From: Anaerotruncus sp. G3(2012)
GTDB lineage: Bacteria; Bacillota; Clostridia; Oscillospirales; Ruminococcaceae
NCBI RefSeq assembly: GCF_000403395.2
Contig: NZ_KE159675.1
Location: forward strand, 230,297-294,296
Reading direction: 5' to 3'
DNA length: 64,000 nucleotides
Shown here: one piece after another, positions 1-7,866 of the stretch
How the letters are laid out: every line of letters starts with the position of its first letter
Position numbering within the stretch: position 1 is the stretch's first letter
The notes under the pieces: generated by a model
Seen by the model: only the letters and a program-made list of their open reading frames with translations
What the model was told of the DNA's origin: nothing
Database searches by the model: none
Program-made: the position numbers and the translations under genes

Positions 1-22
1 CCAAACTTCCGTTGCCTCACTG

Positions 23-70
23 CCTCCCGACCCCGCAATTTTTTGAAAAAAATTGAGTAAAACTTTAGAT
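23..70 (+). repeat. Mosaic intergenic repeat, AT-stem copy (R1)
   Basis: Matches positions 36651-36700 almost base for base through the module ACCCCGCAATTTTTTG and the tail GAGTAAAACTTTAG, and matches 33257-33292 on the other strand. The sequence just before it (1-22, CCAAACTT..CTCACTGCC) also resembles the reverse strand of 28750-28790, so the repeat is modular. A stem CAATTTTTT/AAAAAATTG closes on a tiny loop. It lies just past the end of the GH13 gene. Function unknown. Confidence 0.75.
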
Positions 71-129
71 GCGAAACAGGTTCTAAGCTCCTGACTAGGG
101 CGGGGCTGGCAAAGCTTTTCGTTTCGGGG

Positions 130-1752
130 TCAGCCGATCCAGGTGAAGCGGGGGATGGGTTTCCCGTCCCGCTCGACATCGCCGAGGAACATCTCAAGCG
201 GACGCACCCAAAGTGCCTGCTCCCCATAGAGTGCGCGGTATACAACCAGCTCTTCGAGCGTCTCGCTGTGCCGCGCGCAGCCGACCACCTCGTATTCGTT
301 CCCCTTGAAATGGCGGTAGCGCCCGATTTGTAACGTGCGGGGTTCCGGTCTGGCCGGTTCCGGCTGGGAAACCGCGGCAGGGAGGTCTGCCTGCTGGACA
401 TACTGCTCATAGACATGCGGCTCCACAAAAATCCGCGCTCCATATGCGGGCAGTTCGAGCTTGAAATTACCATCGTTGGTTTCAAACCGGGTACCGGTGA
501 ACAGATCAACCAGCGCAGAGGTCCTTCCGCGGAATTCGATATACTCCGGATGCTCGGAAAGGTTGAGCGCAACATAAACCTGTTGTTCAGGGGTGGCACG
601 CAAAAACGCAAGCTGCTCGTTCTTCACGGTGAGCTGGTCGTACCCGCCATATTGGAGGGCAGGCAGCGCGTGACGGATTTTTCCAAGCGTTTTCAGGTGG
701 TTGAGCAGCGCGAGGTTGGGGCTGGGAATGCTGCCCAGGTCGAGGCAGGGCCGCAGAGGCGCGTCTGAATGGTTTTGCCGGACCCCCTGAACGCCCCATT
801 CGCTGCCATAGTAGAGCGATGGGACGCCGGGCATGGTGTAAAGCAGGGTATAGACATTGCAGAGATGGGAATGGTTGCTCAGGGTGGAAGCAAGCCGGTT
901 GACGTCGTGGTTGTCCACAAAGTTGTAAAGGCAGAGCGAACGGTAGATACCGCCGTTCCCGCCCGACTGCCGGTTGAGCGAATAGGCAATCTCAAAGTAG
1001 TTTTTGTCGTTGTGGGAGGAGTAAAGCCCTTTGCGGCATTCGTAGTTGGTGACCGAATCGAGCGCACCGGGGTTCGCCCAACGGTTGTAATCCCCATGGA
1101 TGATCTCGCCCATCAGCCAGAAATCGGGGTTTCTGCCCTTGCAGTAGTTCCGGAGCTGGTGGAAAAAGTCCATGTCCACACAGTCAGCCGCGTCAAGGCG
1201 CAGACCGTCGATCCCGAATTCGTCGATCCACATGCCCACCGCGCCAAGCAGATGGCTCACAACGTCCGGATTGCGCAGGTTGAGCTTGACCAGATTGTAA
1301 TGCCCCTGCCAGCCTTCGTACCAGAATGGATCCCCCAGCGGGCTGCCGCCGCCAAAATTGAGGTTGTGGAACCAGCCGCAGTAGGGGGAGGCGGACCCGT
1401 TTTTCTGCACATCCTGAAAAGCCCAGAATTCGCGCCCAACGTGGTTGAATACACCGTCGAGCACCACCCGGATGCCGTTTTCATGCAGCTCGCGGCAGAG
1501 ACGTTTGAAATCCTCGTTCGAGCCGAGGCGGCGGTCGATGTTATAGTAATCGCGGGTATCATAGCCGTGTTCGCTCGATTCAAACACCGGCCCGATATAG
1601 AGCGCATTGACCCCAAGTTCCCGCAGATGGGGAATCCAGCCGGAGAGTTTCCCGATCCGGTTAACAGGGGCGTCTTGGCCGTTCTGCTGCGGCGCCCCGC
1701 AGAATCCGAGCGGATAGATATGATAGAAGATTGATTCGTTTACCCAGTTCAT
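130..1752 (-). CDS. GH13 alpha-amylase family protein with C-terminal DUF1653-like domain
   Basis: 540 residues. A complete (beta/alpha)8 GH13 core of the cyclomaltodextrinase/neopullulanase kind is visible: DGVFNHVG near residue 99, the nucleophile in GLRLDAAD (D187), the acid/base Glu in WLMGEIIHG (E216) and FVDNHD with D284. No signal peptide, so probably a cytoplasmic enzyme acting on imported malto-oligosaccharides. The last ~65 residues (from about 475, LQIGRYRHFKGNEYEVVG..ARHSETLEELVVYRALYG..LWVRPLEMF) read as a DUF1653 domain, normally a stand-alone small protein, joined through a Pro/Glu-rich linker. The start ATG is preceded by AGGACAGGTG. Substrate specificity cannot be told from the sequence. 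The gene stands alone, between a repeat and a ~345-base gap. Confidence 0.9.
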   Translation of the reverse strand: MNWVNESIFYHIYPLGFCGAPQQNGQDAPVNRIGKLSGWIPHLRELGVNALYIGPVFESSEHGYDTRDYYNIDRRLGSNEDFKRLCRELHENGIRVVLDGVFNHVGREFWAFQDVQKNGSASPYCGWFHNLNFGGGSPLGDPFWYEGWQGHYNLVKLNLRNPDVVSHLLGAVGMWIDEFGIDGLRLDAADCVDMDFFHQLRNYCKGRNPDFWLMGEIIHGDYNRWANPGALDSVTNYECRKGLYSSHNDKNYFEIAYSLNRQSGGNGGIYRSLCLYNFVDNHDVNRLASTLSNHSHLCNVYTLLYTMPGVPSLYYGSEWGVQGVRQNHSDAPLRPCLDLGSIPSPNLALLNHLKTLGKIRHALPALQYGGYDQLTVKNEQLAFLRATPEQQVYVALNLSEHPEYIEFRGRTSALVDLFTGTRFETNDGNFKLELPAYGARIFVEPHVYEQYVQQADLPAAVSQPEPARPEPRTLQIGRYRHFKGNEYEVVGCARHSETLEELVVYRALYGEQALWVRPLEMFLGDVERDGKPIPRFTWIG

Positions 1753-2097
1753 AGATTACACCTGTCCTTTTGTGATTTTTTCCAGCACTGCCTATCATCG
1801 AAGGACTTCAGAAGAATCCGGACATCCTTTTGAAACCTGCGGCCCTCTGGCCACAGGAAGCCCACCAAAGGTGGCCCTGCTCCGTATTACAGCAGGCAAT
1901 GCCTGTGCCTGGTGCCCACTGCTTGAAAACAGAATGTTTCAAGTGAGCTGCCTATACTATACGCCTATTTACTAAAAATAGCAATAAAAAAGGAGGAAGC
2001 CGCCTATGATTTGAGGCAGGCAGCTTCCTCAATGAAAAATAAAAAGAGTGGGAAGACAAGCTGGCGGGGTTGCGTAAAAGAGAAGGATAGGCAACCC
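1753..2097. other. Intergenic gap between the GH13 gene and rubrerythrin
   Basis: No credible gene. It holds the rubrerythrin-side terminator (1983-2030), a second inverted repeat directly after the rubrerythrin stop (GGGTTGC/GCAACCC, 2068-2097), and a region rich in short GGCC palindromes (1835-1885). The 67-residue open frame here has no ribosome binding site or recognisable content. Confidence 0.6.
1983..2030 (-). terminator. Terminator of the perR-rubrerythrin operon
   Basis: Read on the minus strand, GAGGAAGC pairs with GCTTCCTC (2023-2030 with 1993-2000), extended by an inner GCC/GGC, and is followed by CTTTTTT. It lies ~70 bases after the rubrerythrin stop. Confidence 0.75.
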
Positions 2098-2637
2098 TTA
2101 ATAGTTTTTGGCCTGAATCTGGAAGTATGCCTGCGGATGATCGCAGACCGGGCAGATCTCAGGCGCTTTTTCGCCGACATGGATATGACCACAGTTGCTG
2201 CACTGCCAGATCATAACGCCGGTGCGTGCAAAAACCTGTTCGGTTTCAATATTTTTGAGCAGGGCGCGGTAACGCTCCTCGTGCTCCTTTTCAATCTTTC
2301 CAACCGCCTCGAAGAGGTACGCGATCCGGTCGAACCCTTCCTCTTTGGCTTCCTTCGCAAACTTTGCGTACATATCGGTCCACTCGAAGTTTTCGCCGGA
2401 AGCGGCATCCGCAAGGTTGACAGTGGTGGACGGTACACCGTCGTGCAGCAGCTTAAACCAGATCTTCGCATGTTCCCGCTCGTTGCCGGCGGTCTCCAGG
2501 AAAAAGTTCGCAATCTGTACAAACCCTTCCTTCTTTGCCTTGGAGGCATAATAGGTGTATTTGTTGGTCGCCTGGGATTCACCCGCAAAGGCGGCCATCA
2601 GGTTGGCTTCGGTTTTGGTGCCCTTCAAATTGTCCAT
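2098..2637 (-). CDS. rbr: Rubrerythrin
   Basis: 179 residues. The N-terminal four-helix domain carries the diiron ligands of the family (E20 in [12 protein letters not shown]53..H56 in NEREHAKIW), and the C-terminal ~40 residues form a rubredoxin-like FeS4 site ([19 protein letters not shown]). Rubrerythrins act as cytosolic NAD(P)H-linked peroxidases in anaerobes. The open frame extends three codons further to a TTG that touches the upstream stop, but the ATG at 2637 has AAAGAGG at good spacing and is preferred. The gene directly follows the PerR-like repressor, so repressor and peroxide-removing enzyme are probably co-transcribed. Confidence 0.95.
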   Translation of the reverse strand: MDNLKGTKTEANLMAAFAGESQATNKYTYYASKAKKEGFVQIANFFLETAGNEREHAKIWFKLLHDGVPSTTVNLADAASGENFEWTDMYAKFAKEAKEEGFDRIAYLFEAVGKIEKEHEERYRALLKNIETEQVFARTGVMIWQCSNCGHIHVGEKAPEICPVCDHPQAYFQIQAKNY

Positions 2638-2642
2638 GTCAA

Positions 2643-3062
2643 TCAACCTCTTTCTGCGATATTTCTACCGCCTTGTTCCGGCAGATGTTTCCCAGCACAT
2701 GCAGGACAGAACCCCTCAAACAGAATCTGGTAGCCGGTGATCGAGAATCCCGCAAGATTTTTCAGCTGTTCTTCCAGCCCTGCAAATTCGGCAATCGGCA
2801 GATCAAAAAGGTTGCCGCAGCCACAGCACCGCATATGGTGGTGCGAATCGGTCCGGCCATCAAACCGGTCCGAAGCAGCCGGCATCGGAATTCTGCGCAG
2901 TATGCCCTGCTCGGCAAGCAGGTTCAAATTGCGGTAGACGGTGCCAAGGCTGATATTCGGTTCCTGTTCGCGGACCATCGCATAGACGGTATCAGCAGTT
3001 GGATGGACAGGATTCTCCATCACCGTTTCGAGGATCAGTTCCCGCTGTCTGGAATATTTCAT
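2643..3062 (-). CDS. perR: Fur-family (PerR-like) peroxide-responsive repressor
   Basis: 139 residues. Winged helix at about 10-60 ([23 protein letters not shown]), then the metal-sensing segment [15 protein letters not shown] (D68, H74-H76) and two CxxC pairs, C79/C82 and C119/C122, that would hold the structural zinc. The DRFD..HHH pattern and the rubrerythrin partner favour PerR over Fur or Zur; this assignment is by family knowledge. The gene is preceded by a sigma-A-like promoter and a perfect palindrome, consistent with autoregulation and oxidation-induced derepression of rubrerythrin. Confidence 0.88.
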   Translation of the reverse strand: MKYSRQRELILETVMENPVHPTADTVYAMVREQEPNISLGTVYRNLNLLAEQGILRRIPMPAASDRFDGRTDSHHHMRCCGCGNLFDLPIAEFAGLEEQLKNLAGFSITGYQILFEGFCPACAGKHLPEQGGRNIAERG

Positions 3063-3091
3063 AGCCGGATACTTCCTTTACCGATAATAAG

Positions 3092-3136
3092 AATAATTTC
3101 TAAAATTATTTTATACCAGAATGGGAGGAATGTCAA
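3092..3136 (-). promoter_or_regulatory. perR promoter with PerR/Fur-type operator
   Basis: On the minus strand TTGACA (3131-3136) and TAAAAT (3108-3113) are separated by 17 bases. Overlapping and just downstream of the -10 lies a perfect inverted repeat, AATAATTT-CTA-AAATTATT (3092-3110), AT-rich like known Fur/PerR boxes though not an exact match to the Bacillus PerR consensus. Confidence 0.75.
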
Positions 3137-3319
3137 GCCCTTTTCCCATTTTACTTTACATCCGAAAACAGTTGTGCTATCATAATTTGCAAAACAGATA
3201 TAATACGGTATACTGGCTTTTTCCGTTCTGCGGGGCGGGCAGAAAGGCCGGGCCAGCGGCATCCGTTGAAAAACCGAACAATCCGGAGAGGACAAAAAGA
3301 CAGGAGGCGACCTTCGCAG

Positions 3320-3736
3320 ATGAAATCCTATCGAAAAGAGCTGCATTTTCGTTTGCCGGCCCGCCGTGGGCTGGTGAATATCACCCGGCAGGTGCAGGAA
3401 GCGATTACAGAGAGCGGTATTCAGGAGGGGCTGGTGCTGGTCAATGCGATGAACATTACCGCGAGCGTTTTTATCAACGATGACGAAAGCGGCCTGCACC
3501 AGGATTACGAGGTATGGCTCGAGAAGCTCGCGCCCGAAAAGCCGTACGACCAGTACCGGCACAACGGCTTCGAAGACAATGCGGACGCGCACCTCAAACG
3601 TACGGTGATGGGCCGGGAAACGGTGGTCGCGGTGACCGAAGGAAAGCTGGATTTCGGCAGATGGGAACAGATTTTCTACTTTGAGTTTGACGGCAAACGG
3701 GATAAACGGGTTCTCATCAAGATCATCGGTGAGTAG
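3320..3736 (+). CDS. yjbQ: YjbQ family (UPF0047) protein
   Basis: 138 residues. Matches the secondary thiamine-phosphate synthase YjbQ family: [17 protein letters not shown] at the start, a central [20 protein letters not shown] block and a C-terminal [25 protein letters not shown] block. The usual catalytic His region is represented by [18 protein letters not shown]. The physiological role of the family is uncertain; complementation of thiamine phosphate synthase has been reported for members. The frame opens upstream at 3266, but the ATG at 3320 follows AGGAGG and starts the conserved region. It heads a plus-strand run of small genes up to 6.8 kb. Confidence 0.9.
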   Translation: MKSYRKELHFRLPARRGLVNITRQVQEAITESGIQEGLVLVNAMNITASVFINDDESGLHQDYEVWLEKLAPEKPYDQYRHNGFEDNADAHLKRTVMGRETVVAVTEGKLDFGRWEQIFYFEFDGKRDKRVLIKIIGE

Positions 3737-3750
3737 GAGGTGGAAGCACA

Positions 3751-4476
3751 ATGACCGATCTGGAAGCGATCGAGCGGCGCGTTTCCCGCCGCGCCTATCG
3801 GCCGGAACCTCTGGAACCGGAACAGGTGCAGGCGCTCGAACTGCTGGCCCGCCAATGCAGCCGGGATGCGGAACTGAACATCCGGCTTGTGCAGGACGAT
3901 CCCGCAGCGTTCAGAAGCCTGCGGCGCAGCTATGGGATGTTCTCCGGCGTGCGGCATTATTTTGCAATGGCAGGCAGTTCCGCCGACCTCTGCCTGAACG
4001 AGAAGGTCGGCTACTATGGGGAGAAGCTGGTGCTGGAGGCGACCAAGCTTGGCTTGGGAACCTGCTGGGTCGGCGGGACATTCGACCGCAAGCGGTGCGC
4101 AGTCCAGCCCGCAGCAGGTGAAGAGCTGGTCTGCCTGATCGTGGCCGGAAAACCGGCGACCGGGGAGGCAGCCGGAAAGGAACGGCTGGTTTACAGGCTC
4201 GCGCACCGCTCGGCCAAACCGGTGGAGCAGATGTATGAAGCGGCGAGCCAGCCGCCCGAATGGTTTCTGGAGGGGATGTGGGCGGTGCAGAAGGCGCCGT
4301 CTGGGTTCAACCGGCAGCCGGTGCGCTTCACATGGGCGAATGGGGAAGCGACTGCGCAGGTCCCGGATTATGCGACCCATCAGAGCATCGACCTCGGGAT
4401 CGCGAAGCTGCATTTTGAGCTTGCCGCCGAGCGGGGGCAATGGGGTGTTGGAAACGGCGCGGCCTTTCGCAGATAG
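3751..4476 (+). CDS. Nitroreductase family protein
   Basis: 241 residues. N-terminus AIERRVSRRAYRPEPLEPEQ is the FMN-binding signature of the nitroreductase superfamily, followed by GVRHYFAMAG, EKLVLEATKLGLGTCWVGG and C-terminal APSGFNRQPVRF, the pattern of the TM1586-type putative nitroreductases that are longer than NfsB. A cytosolic flavoprotein reducing an unknown substrate is likely. AGGAGG sits 10 bases before the ATG. It lies 14 bases after yjbQ and 69 before bcp, among genes with an oxidative-stress flavour. Confidence 0.85.
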   Translation: MTDLEAIERRVSRRAYRPEPLEPEQVQALELLARQCSRDAELNIRLVQDDPAAFRSLRRSYGMFSGVRHYFAMAGSSADLCLNEKVGYYGEKLVLEATKLGLGTCWVGGTFDRKRCAVQPAAGEELVCLIVAGKPATGEAAGKERLVYRLAHRSAKPVEQMYEAASQPPEWFLEGMWAVQKAPSGFNRQPVRFTWANGEATAQVPDYATHQSIDLGIAKLHFELAAERGQWGVGNGAAFRR

Positions 4477-4545
4477 GTGCATGAACCCTTTGGCAATGGG
4501 CATTTTATAGTCAATCGGAAAGAGAACCGAAAAGGAGAGAGGCAG

Positions 4546-5016
4546 ATGTTACAGGCGGGGACAAAAGCACCCGGGTTCATCCTGAACGACAAGGAGGGGA
4601 ACCCGGTCAGCCTTGCGGATTTCGCAGGCAAAAAGGTGGTCCTGTATTTTTATCCGCGCGACAATACCCCCGGCTGCACCCGGCAGGCATGTGCTTTCCG
4701 GGATGCTTGGCCGGAATATGAAGGGCGCGGGGTGGCGGTTATCGGGGTCAGCAAGGACAGCGAGCGCTCCCATCGGAATTTTGCGGAAAAACAGGGGCTT
4801 CCGTTCCTGCTGCTCGCGGACCCTGCGCTCGAGGCAATCCAGGCATATGATGTCTGGAAGGAAAAGAAGCTGTATGGAAAGGTCAGCATGGGGGTGGCCC
4901 GCACCACCTATGTGATTGATGAAAATGGTATGATCGAGAAGGTCTTTGAGAAGGCCAAGCCGGACACCAATGCCGCGGATGTACTGGCGTGGCTGGATGG
5001 GGAGCCCCATCCATGA
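4546..5016 (+). CDS. bcp: Thioredoxin-dependent thiol peroxidase (Bcp/PrxQ peroxiredoxin)
   Basis: 156 residues. The thioredoxin fold carries YPRDNTPGCTRQACAFRD with the peroxidatic C44 and the resolving C49 five residues later, as in atypical 2-Cys PrxQ/Bcp enzymes that reduce hydroperoxides using thioredoxin. The C-terminal KVSMGVARTTYVIDENGMIEKVF block is also typical. The open frame runs upstream to 4477, but AAGGAGAG lies before the ATG at 4546. Its stop overlaps the start of the next gene (ATGA), which implies translational coupling. Confidence 0.95.
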   Translation: MLQAGTKAPGFILNDKEGNPVSLADFAGKKVVLYFYPRDNTPGCTRQACAFRDAWPEYEGRGVAVIGVSKDSERSHRNFAEKQGLPFLLLADPALEAIQAYDVWKEKKLYGKVSMGVARTTYVIDENGMIEKVFEKAKPDTNAADVLAWLDGEPHP

Positions 5017-5213
5017 CCGGCAAGCTGCGGAGCAACATCCGGCCCGGCGCACTGGTGGACATCGTGCTGAAAAAGGACCAGCCCACCGGGAAGCTGACCC
5101 GCGGGCATGTCAAGCGTATTCTGACCAACAGTCCCAGCCACCCCCACGGGATCAAGGTGATGCTTGAGGAGGGGGACCAGGTTGGACGGGTACAGGAGGT
5201 TCTGGAGGCGTGA
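5013..5213 (+). CDS. ywbE: YwbE family protein (DUF2196)
   Basis: 66 residues. IRPGALVDIVLKKDQPTGKLTRGHVKRILTNS and HPHGIKVMLEEGDQVGRVQEV are the hallmark of the small YwbE family, probably a single beta-rich domain. The ATG at 5013 overlaps the bcp stop by 4 bases; a start at 4989 in the same frame is less likely. The role of the family is unknown. Confidence 0.85.
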   Translation: MTGKLRSNIRPGALVDIVLKKDQPTGKLTRGHVKRILTNSPSHPHGIKVMLEEGDQVGRVQEVLEA

Positions 5214-5251
5214 ACGGGCTTTGCCGTTCGAGAGAAAAAGGGAGGGTATTT

Positions 5252-5698
5252 GTGGAAAACAGCATTGTTGAGATTTACAGTAAGGCGACCTATCTGCCAT
5301 TCTTGAAATATTGTCAGGAGCGGCGCTATCAAACGATGGAGGACCTGGCGCGCTGCCCGTTCCATCTGCTCGGCAAGGAACCGGGTTTTACACCGCTTCT
5401 GGCCAGCCGGGTCAAGGCGGTTTACGATTCCTACTGCAAAACACAGGGAATTGCACAGCCGGTCCGGCAGGCCGTGGAACCCGCCGGCAAGGCCTTTGCA
5501 GAGCCGGAACTGGTCAAATGGCTCTATGCCTATTTCCAGAAACACCAGGAGAAGCTGGTCACCGTCTCCGAGCTGGTCAAAGAACTGAGCGGGCGCGCCG
5601 GACGTCCGGCAGTTTTGAAGGTCCTGCAAAATGTGTCGTGGTGCAGCGCGGTCGATAAAAACACCTTTTTCTATTCCGGAAAACAGGAGGAAGCCTGA
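5252..5698 (+). CDS. Hypothetical protein, helical, possible winged-helix C-terminus
   Basis: 148 residues from a GTG preceded by GGGAGGG (5240-5246). No family recognised. The N-terminal half (IYSKATYLPFLKYCQERRYQTMEDLARCPF) is helical; the C-terminal half (LVTVSELVKELSGRAGRPAVLKVLQNVSW..NTFFYSG) has the helix-turn-helix-wing spacing of a small winged-helix fold, which is only inference. It has no signal peptide or membrane segment. The stop is followed within two bases by the MYG1 gene start, so the two are probably co-translated. Confidence 0.75.
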   Translation: MENSIVEIYSKATYLPFLKYCQERRYQTMEDLARCPFHLLGKEPGFTPLLASRVKAVYDSYCKTQGIAQPVRQAVEPAGKAFAEPELVKWLYAYFQKHQEKLVTVSELVKELSGRAGRPAVLKVLQNVSWCSAVDKNTFFYSGKQEEA

Positions 5699-5699
5699 A

Positions 5700-6524
5700 A
5701 TGCTGGCATTGACCCACAGTGGAAAATTTCATGCGGACGATGTTTTCGCATCCGCGCTCCTGCGCATCTGCTATCCCGGCATTGAAATCCGCAGGACGTT
5801 CGAGATTCCGGAGGGGTTCGACGGGCTGATATTCGACATCGGCGGAGGCGGGTTTGACCACCATCAGACAGGCGCTCCGGTGCGCCCGAACGGCGTCCCC
5901 TACGCCGCTTTCGGCCTGCTCTGGCGGGAGTATGGGCCGGGGCTGGTCGGGGAAGAGGAGGCTGCCCGGATTGATGCTCACTTTGTCCAGCCGCTCGACC
6001 TGGATGACAATACCGGATGTGGGCATCCGCTGGCTGGGATGGTTGCTTCGTTTAATCCGAGCTGGGATTCGGAGGCGTCCTCCGACGAGTGTTTTGCACA
6101 GGTGGTCGGGATCGCGCAGTTGATCCTGGAAAAACGGTTTGAACTGGTGTGGAGCATCCAGCGCGCCAGAAAGATGGTGGAGGGCGCGCTTGCGCAGATG
6201 CAGGACGGGATCGTCCTGCTCGAACGGTTTGCCCCGTGGAAAGCGGTGCTCTGCCCCTCTGAAGCGCAGTTTGTAGTCTATCCGTCCCAAAGGGGCGGGT
6301 TCAGCGCACAGGGGGTGCCGTCCGAGCCGGAGGGGAATGCGCTCAAATGCCCGTTCCCGGCGGCCTGGGCGGGCCGTTCGGCCAGCGAGCTGAGGGAGTT
6401 GTCCGGGATCCCGGGGCTGCGGTTCTGCCACAACAACCGGTTCCTGATTACCGCTGAAACACAGGAGGACGCGGTCGCGGCCTGTAAACAGGCGATGCAC
6501 AGTCCCCACCCCTCCTGCCCATGA
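5700..6524 (+). CDS. MYG1 family protein (UPF0160)
   Basis: 274 residues. HSGKFHADDVFASALL at the start and FDIGGGGFDHHQTGAP at about 45-60 are the metal-binding His/Asp motifs of MYG1 proteins, DHH-like phosphoesterases for which eukaryotic members have reported 3'-5' exonuclease activity. LDLDDNTG and a C-terminal FCHNNRFLITAETQEDAVAACKQA block complete the family pattern. The ATG lies one base after the upstream stop with AGGAGG in the preceding coding end. Substrate in bacteria is unknown. Confidence 0.9.
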   Translation: MLALTHSGKFHADDVFASALLRICYPGIEIRRTFEIPEGFDGLIFDIGGGGFDHHQTGAPVRPNGVPYAAFGLLWREYGPGLVGEEEAARIDAHFVQPLDLDDNTGCGHPLAGMVASFNPSWDSEASSDECFAQVVGIAQLILEKRFELVWSIQRARKMVEGALAQMQDGIVLLERFAPWKAVLCPSEAQFVVYPSQRGGFSAQGVPSEPEGNALKCPFPAAWAGRSASELRELSGIPGLRFCHNNRFLITAETQEDAVAACKQAMHSPHPSCP

Positions 6525-6582
6525 AGAAAAAGACCTGCTGCAAGAGATGCTGACATGATATCGCAAAAGGGGATGGTTCTCG

Positions 6583-6804
6583 ATGAAGGGATTTGTGGAG
6601 ACGTTTTTGGCGTGTCTCTTGTTCATTATGGTCTTTGGCTGCTTCATTCTGCCGGTTCTTATGGGCAGCTTCTGGCTGCTCCTGCTTTTTGGTTCGGCGG
6701 TTCTGGCGCTTCAGGTCTCCGCTTTGATGCATCTGCTTACCAGCATCGACAGCCTGGAGAAACGGGTCGAACAGCTCGAATCCCATAGAGAACCGGAGGA
6801 TTAG
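6583..6804 (+). CDS. Small membrane protein with C-terminal amphipathic helix
   Basis: 73 residues. Two closely spaced hydrophobic segments (about 8-30 and 32-48: ACLLFIMVFGCFILPVLMG, LLLLFGSAVLALQVSALM) are followed by a charged helix, SLEKRVEQLESHREPED. AAAGGGGATGG precedes the ATG at modest spacing. No family recognised. It is the last gene of the plus-strand run that begins at yjbQ. Confidence 0.6.
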   Translation: MKGFVETFLACLLFIMVFGCFILPVLMGSFWLLLLFGSAVLALQVSALMHLLTSIDSLEKRVEQLESHREPED

Positions 6805-6886
6805 GGCCTGTCGCCAAAATTCGCAGGAAGGACAACTTTCGTTCAAAGAATATTCACCAAAGCCGGTTGTTTTGCTGTATAATTGT

Positions 6887-7050
6887 GGTATAACAGCTGC
6901 AAAACAGCTATTATACCCGAGTTATGGCCAGGACGATGCGCAGGCAGAGCCTGCTCCCGTCCCGATGGCCAATTATACCATATCGCTCCGCGATTCTGGT
7001 ATAATAGCTGCAAAGCAAGCCATTATACCAGAGCTATGGCTAATGATACC
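6887..7050. repeat. Palindrome-bounded repeat element, copy A
   Basis: Fills most of the 317-base gap before the response regulator. It opens with an inverted repeat GGTATAACAGCTG / CAGCTATTATACC (6887-6917), continues with a ~60 base core (ATGGCCAGGACGATGCGCAGG..CCGTCCCGATGGCCAAT) and ends with a second inverted repeat TCTGGTATAAT / ATTATACCAGA (6995-7032). The first palindrome and the core recur at 39803-39921. No open frame with a ribosome binding site lies inside. Confidence 0.8.
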
Positions 7051-7121
7051 ATATACACAAGGGCTGGACCTGGCCTGCATCCCTGTGCCTGATCCGATTT
7101 TAAAACGGGAGGAACAACATC

Positions 7122-7814
7122 ATGTCAATCGGAAAAATCCTGATTTGTGACGACGACCGCAACATCTGTGAATTGCTCCGGCTTTATCTCGAGAAGGAGG
7201 GGTACACCCTCTCAATCGCGAATGATGGGGAAGAAGCGCTCGCAAAGTTCAATGCGGACACCCCGGACCTGATCCTGCTCGACATCATGATGCCAAAACT
7301 GGATGGATGGCAGGTCTGCCGCGAGATCCGCAAAAAGTCCAACTGCCCGATCATCATGATTACCGCGAAGGGCGAGACGTTTGACAAGGTGCTTGGGCTG
7401 GAGCTGGGATCGGACGATTATGTGGTCAAGCCGTTCGACCCCAAGGAGATCGTCGCGCGGATCAAGGCGATCATGCGGCGCACCGGCAAGAGCGCGTCCG
7501 ACTCGGACATCAAGGAGGTCAGCTATGACAGGCTGGTTGTCAACATGACCAGATACGAGCTGAAAGTGGATGGCAGGGTGGTGGATACCCCGCCCAAGGA
7601 GCTGGAGCTTCTTTACCATCTTGCGAGCAACCCAAACCGGGTCTATACCCGCGACCAGCTGCTTGATGAGGTGTGGGGGTTCGAGTACTATGGGGATAGC
7701 CGCACCGTTGACGTGCATGTCAAGCGGCTCCGTGAGAAGCTCGAAGGGGTTTCGGATCAGTGGACGCTCAAAACGGTCTGGGGCGTTGGCTATAAATTTG
7801 AAGTGAAAGAATAA
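7122..7814 (+). CDS. OmpR/PhoB-family response regulator
   Basis: 230 residues. Receiver domain 1-120 with the acidic pocket (ICDDD), phosphoacceptor D54 in LLDIMMPKLDG, and VVKPFDPKE near its end; C-terminal winged helix with PKELELLYHLASNPNRVYTRDQLLDEVWG and TVDVHVKRLREKLEG. It is the cytosolic partner of the kinase that starts 52 bases downstream. The ATG follows GGGAGGA. Signal and regulon are not evident. The upstream repeat element carries TATAAT arms and may supply the promoter. Confidence 0.95.
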   Translation: MSIGKILICDDDRNICELLRLYLEKEGYTLSIANDGEEALAKFNADTPDLILLDIMMPKLDGWQVCREIRKKSNCPIIMITAKGETFDKVLGLELGSDDYVVKPFDPKEIVARIKAIMRRTGKSASDSDIKEVSYDRLVVNMTRYELKVDGRVVDTPPKELELLYHLASNPNRVYTRDQLLDEVWGFEYYGDSRTVDVHVKRLREKLEGVSDQWTLKTVWGVGYKFEVKE

Positions 7815-7824
7815 GAATCGAGAA

Positions 7825-7850
7825 GGCTGCCTGTTCCGGCGGCCTTTTTT
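7825..7850 (+). terminator. Hairpin with T-run between regulator and kinase
   Basis: GGCTGCC (7825-7831) pairs with GGCGGCC (7838-7844) with one G-U and is followed by six T. Lying between two co-directional, functionally linked genes, it may attenuate kinase expression relative to the regulator. Confidence 0.6.
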
Positions 7851-7866
7851 AAAAGACGGTGGTTTT

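Noticed and set aside
769-1734. 321-codon open frame on the plus strand opposite the GH13 gene
   Set aside because: It lies wholly within a gene with intact catalytic motifs, has no family content and no ribosome binding site; GC-rich genes here produce many such antisense frames.
6872-7150. 92-codon open frame through repeat copy A, partly preserved in copy B
   Set aside because: The frame is kept over ~35 codons in both copies, but there is no ribosome binding site, and the inverted repeats explain the conservation better than a protein.
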